From contig NC_133399.1 of the NCBI RefSeq assembly GCF_047511655.1, positions 5,211,333 to 5,275,332 of the forward strand: 64,000 nt of DNA, written 5' to 3'. Source of the DNA: Castor canadensis (lineage: Eukaryota > Chordata > Mammalia > Rodentia > Castoridae). Shown piece after piece: positions 61,749-64,000 of the stretch. The stretch's first letter is position 1, and every line of letters begins with the position of its first letter. The notes beneath the pieces were generated by a model. The model was given only the letters and a program-made list of their open reading frames with translations. It was not told the DNA's origin and ran no database searches. The position numbers and the translations under genes were made by a program.

Positions 61749-64000
61749 TGATAGAGAATAATGTCACCATTTTGTGAATCGTTGGCAAATTGGCAGCCCT
61801 GCCCCTTAACAGAAATTCCTGTGCTCTAAGACACCCCCCCTCCTACCAGAGAATACCACGCTTGCACTAACTTCCTTAACCTCTCCCTTCTATACAAGCC
61901 ACGCCTGGCCCAGAATCTGTGCTGTGCCATATTTTCCCAGCCATCCTGGTGGTTCGAGTCTACCATTAAACTTTGCTCTTGGATGTGAGACTTTTCTCTT
62001 GAGCTTTCTTTGTGAGCGGCATTTTTCCTAACATTTTGGTGCCGTGACTCAGATTGGGTGCACTCCCAGCACTGACCTTGCTCTCCCAGCCTCTGACACC
62101 CCATCCCACTCTCTCTCTGTCTCTTTCTCAACTCCCATTCCCTTCCTCCAGGATCTGAGCTGCTTTGCCAGAACCCTTGATCCTAGAAAGCACCGCTCCC
62201 TCACTTGCTCACAGGGAATTTCCTCTGCCCCAGCATGCCTCCAATTGCCATCCACCAGTGGCCAATCATCCCTCAAGGTCTTCTCTTGGTGAGCCCTCCT
62301 CACATGCAGAGCAGTGATCTTTTTCTCCTTTCCTCAGAATCCTAGCACTAGGTCTCTGCTCATTCCTGTCCCTGGACACCGGGTTCCCTAGGACTGTGGA
62401 CCCCTGTGATGAAGGTGTTCCTCCTGGGTATTCCACATCTACTCTCTCCTGAGGAACTGATATTTCGGGGACTCCCGCCATATCTCTCCTCAGGTCAGGC
62501 ATCACCGTGGAGATTGGGCTGTCCCAAATTCCTACAGTCTCCCCATTGGGATGTCTCCTTGCCAAACTTGGGCCCCTCTGCCTAATGCCTCATCTTAAGC
62601 CATGAAAGCTCATTTTTCTCTGTAATCAGGCATGGCCCCAATATCCATTAGACAATGCTTCCAAATGGCCACTTAATGGCACTTTCAATCCCAGTATTTT
62701 AAGGGATGTTCTATTAGCCTCTAAACCAGCTTCTAAATGAACTAAATCCTCTCCTGAACCTCTTCTTTCCTCATGTAAGCAGACTTCTTGTGCTGCTCAC
62801 GCTGCCTGTCTCTTCCCATCTTCCTGAGGTACTTTCCCATCATGGTGTCAAGTCAGTTCTTGCCAACTCTGGCCTCAAGGTGATTCCAGCTCTGGCAGAG
62901 CTCATGCTCCCTCCCTGTGTGCTGAGACCAAACCTGGGGTTTATTTAGTGATCAGAGAGTGGAGGTTTCCTGTTGCTGAAAGTGTTCGAGTACCAGTCAA
63001 TGGGAGCGACCTAGAGGCACAGGTGATGGCATATCCCTCAGGCATGTGTCATGCCTCCAGGCTGTGCCTTCCCCTCCCTTACCTAAGATGTCAGGACACC
63101 TTTTCTGCTTCCTCCATGGTCTCAACGCGTGTCCTTTCTCTCTGTCTGCCTTCCCCTCCCTGGGCTTACTGGGACCCTGCCTCCCATGAAAAACGTGTAG
63201 GATGGTACCTTATAACTTAAGTTATTCCAACTAGTTTTCCAGGCCTCTCAGTGTAAAGTAACATTAAATCAGCTGGTAGGCAAAAGCGCTTACAAAAAAA
63301 AAAAACTGCAGCTGCCACGCTAATGCCCTAACTCCACCCCCACAAGGGAAGGAGGGAAAGCAAATAGTCGCACTTGTGCACAGCAGGAACGCCTGCCATA
63401 GCTAATAGAATCCATAGGCCAACCCAACACACATCCTAGGCTACCAGCCACACATGGTGGTGGCCAAGGCCCACTGCCACTTCCCCTAGAATAAATGCAC
63501 CCAGAGTACACAGGAATGGAGGAGGGGCAACAGGCCCCAGGATCAGGCCTAGGCAGTCAGGCTTGGTTGTCCCGGGTGTGTGTGGAGGGGGTCAGTGCTT
63601 TGCACATGCCCTGCTCCTAGCCCCACCCCACACCTCGGGGCACCAGACCCAGCCCTCGTAAGCCAATTGTTAGCTCATGCTTCTATTAGACCAGACTCTT
63701 GTCTCATTAGAAAAGCAATGGGTCTGGCCCAGGACACTCAGGTTGGAAATGATTACCATTTACAATGAGCCCCAATACTAGTGGCACCTGGAAATGAGGG
63801 AATAAATTTACCTACCTAGAGGGGCACAGGCAGTCCCTTTGACAGATCCACACCAAAAGGGGCTGGTGATATGGCTCGAGCAGTAGAGTGCCAGTTTGCA
63901 GGCACAAAGTCCAGGGTTCAAGCCCCAGTACAGCCAAAGGTAAAAAAATTTTGGGGATGAGGACGTAGCTCAGTGGGAGTGAGTGTGTGGGAGTGTTTGC
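61749..64000 (+). mobile_element. ERV-B right-arm copy (5' half, cut by window end)
   Basis: 5' LTR 61749-62033, tRNA-His type primer site 62037-62054, then leader and decayed gag to the window end, with SINEs at 63844-63953 and from 63954. Same lesions as the left copy. Confidence 0.92.

Overview
The window is mammalian nuclear DNA, almost certainly from a rodent. It is AT-leaning and carries no intact gene. It is dense in composite SINEs that join a 7SL-derived B1-like part to a tRNA-derived ID-like part, and it also holds L1 pieces, defective class I endogenous retroviruses (ERVs), a processed pseudogene, decayed olfactory receptors and a decayed KRAB zinc-finger locus. The SINE structure resembles that of beaver/kangaroo-rat type (castorimorph) rodents. 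That assignment is an inference.

The dominant structure is a very large inverted repeat. Positions ~10484-35269 reappear, reverse-complemented and almost unchanged, at 39191-64000. Mirrored positions add up to 74460 near the centre and 74484 at the window end, with a maximum of ~74493, so the arms differ by only about 30 bases of net indels over 24.8 kb. The right arm runs off the window, so the outer edge is not seen. A single-copy spacer of 3.9 kb (35270-39190) lies between the arms.

Layout: 1-6433 is ERV-A (minus strand). 6434-7511 is SINE plus an LTR-like repeat. 7512-12734 is ERV-B (minus strand), of which the palindrome takes in at least the 5' half. Left arm, outside to centre: ERV-B 5' half, olfactory-receptor pseudogene 2 (OR-2), a CCAAT/GC-box-rich segment, an ANAPC15 retrocopy, a KRAB exon with a zinc-finger 3' end but no fingers, a SINE cluster, two L1 fragments and two LTR-like repeats, a GAA microsatellite, a zinc-finger exon with stops and a SINE insertion, and olfactory-receptor pseudogene 1 (OR-1). 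The right arm repeats this list in mirror order.

OR-1 reads through the inner edge of the left arm into the spacer, while its right-arm copy stops exactly at the junction. This indicates that the left side is the older arrangement and the right arm the inverted copy. Arm-specific changes (a zinc-finger frameshift, a 14 versus 21 unit GAA tract, a remodelled SINE tail, a 9-bp duplication) show that the arms are distinct molecules that have since diverged. I see no protein here that is likely to be functional; the interest lies in the architecture.
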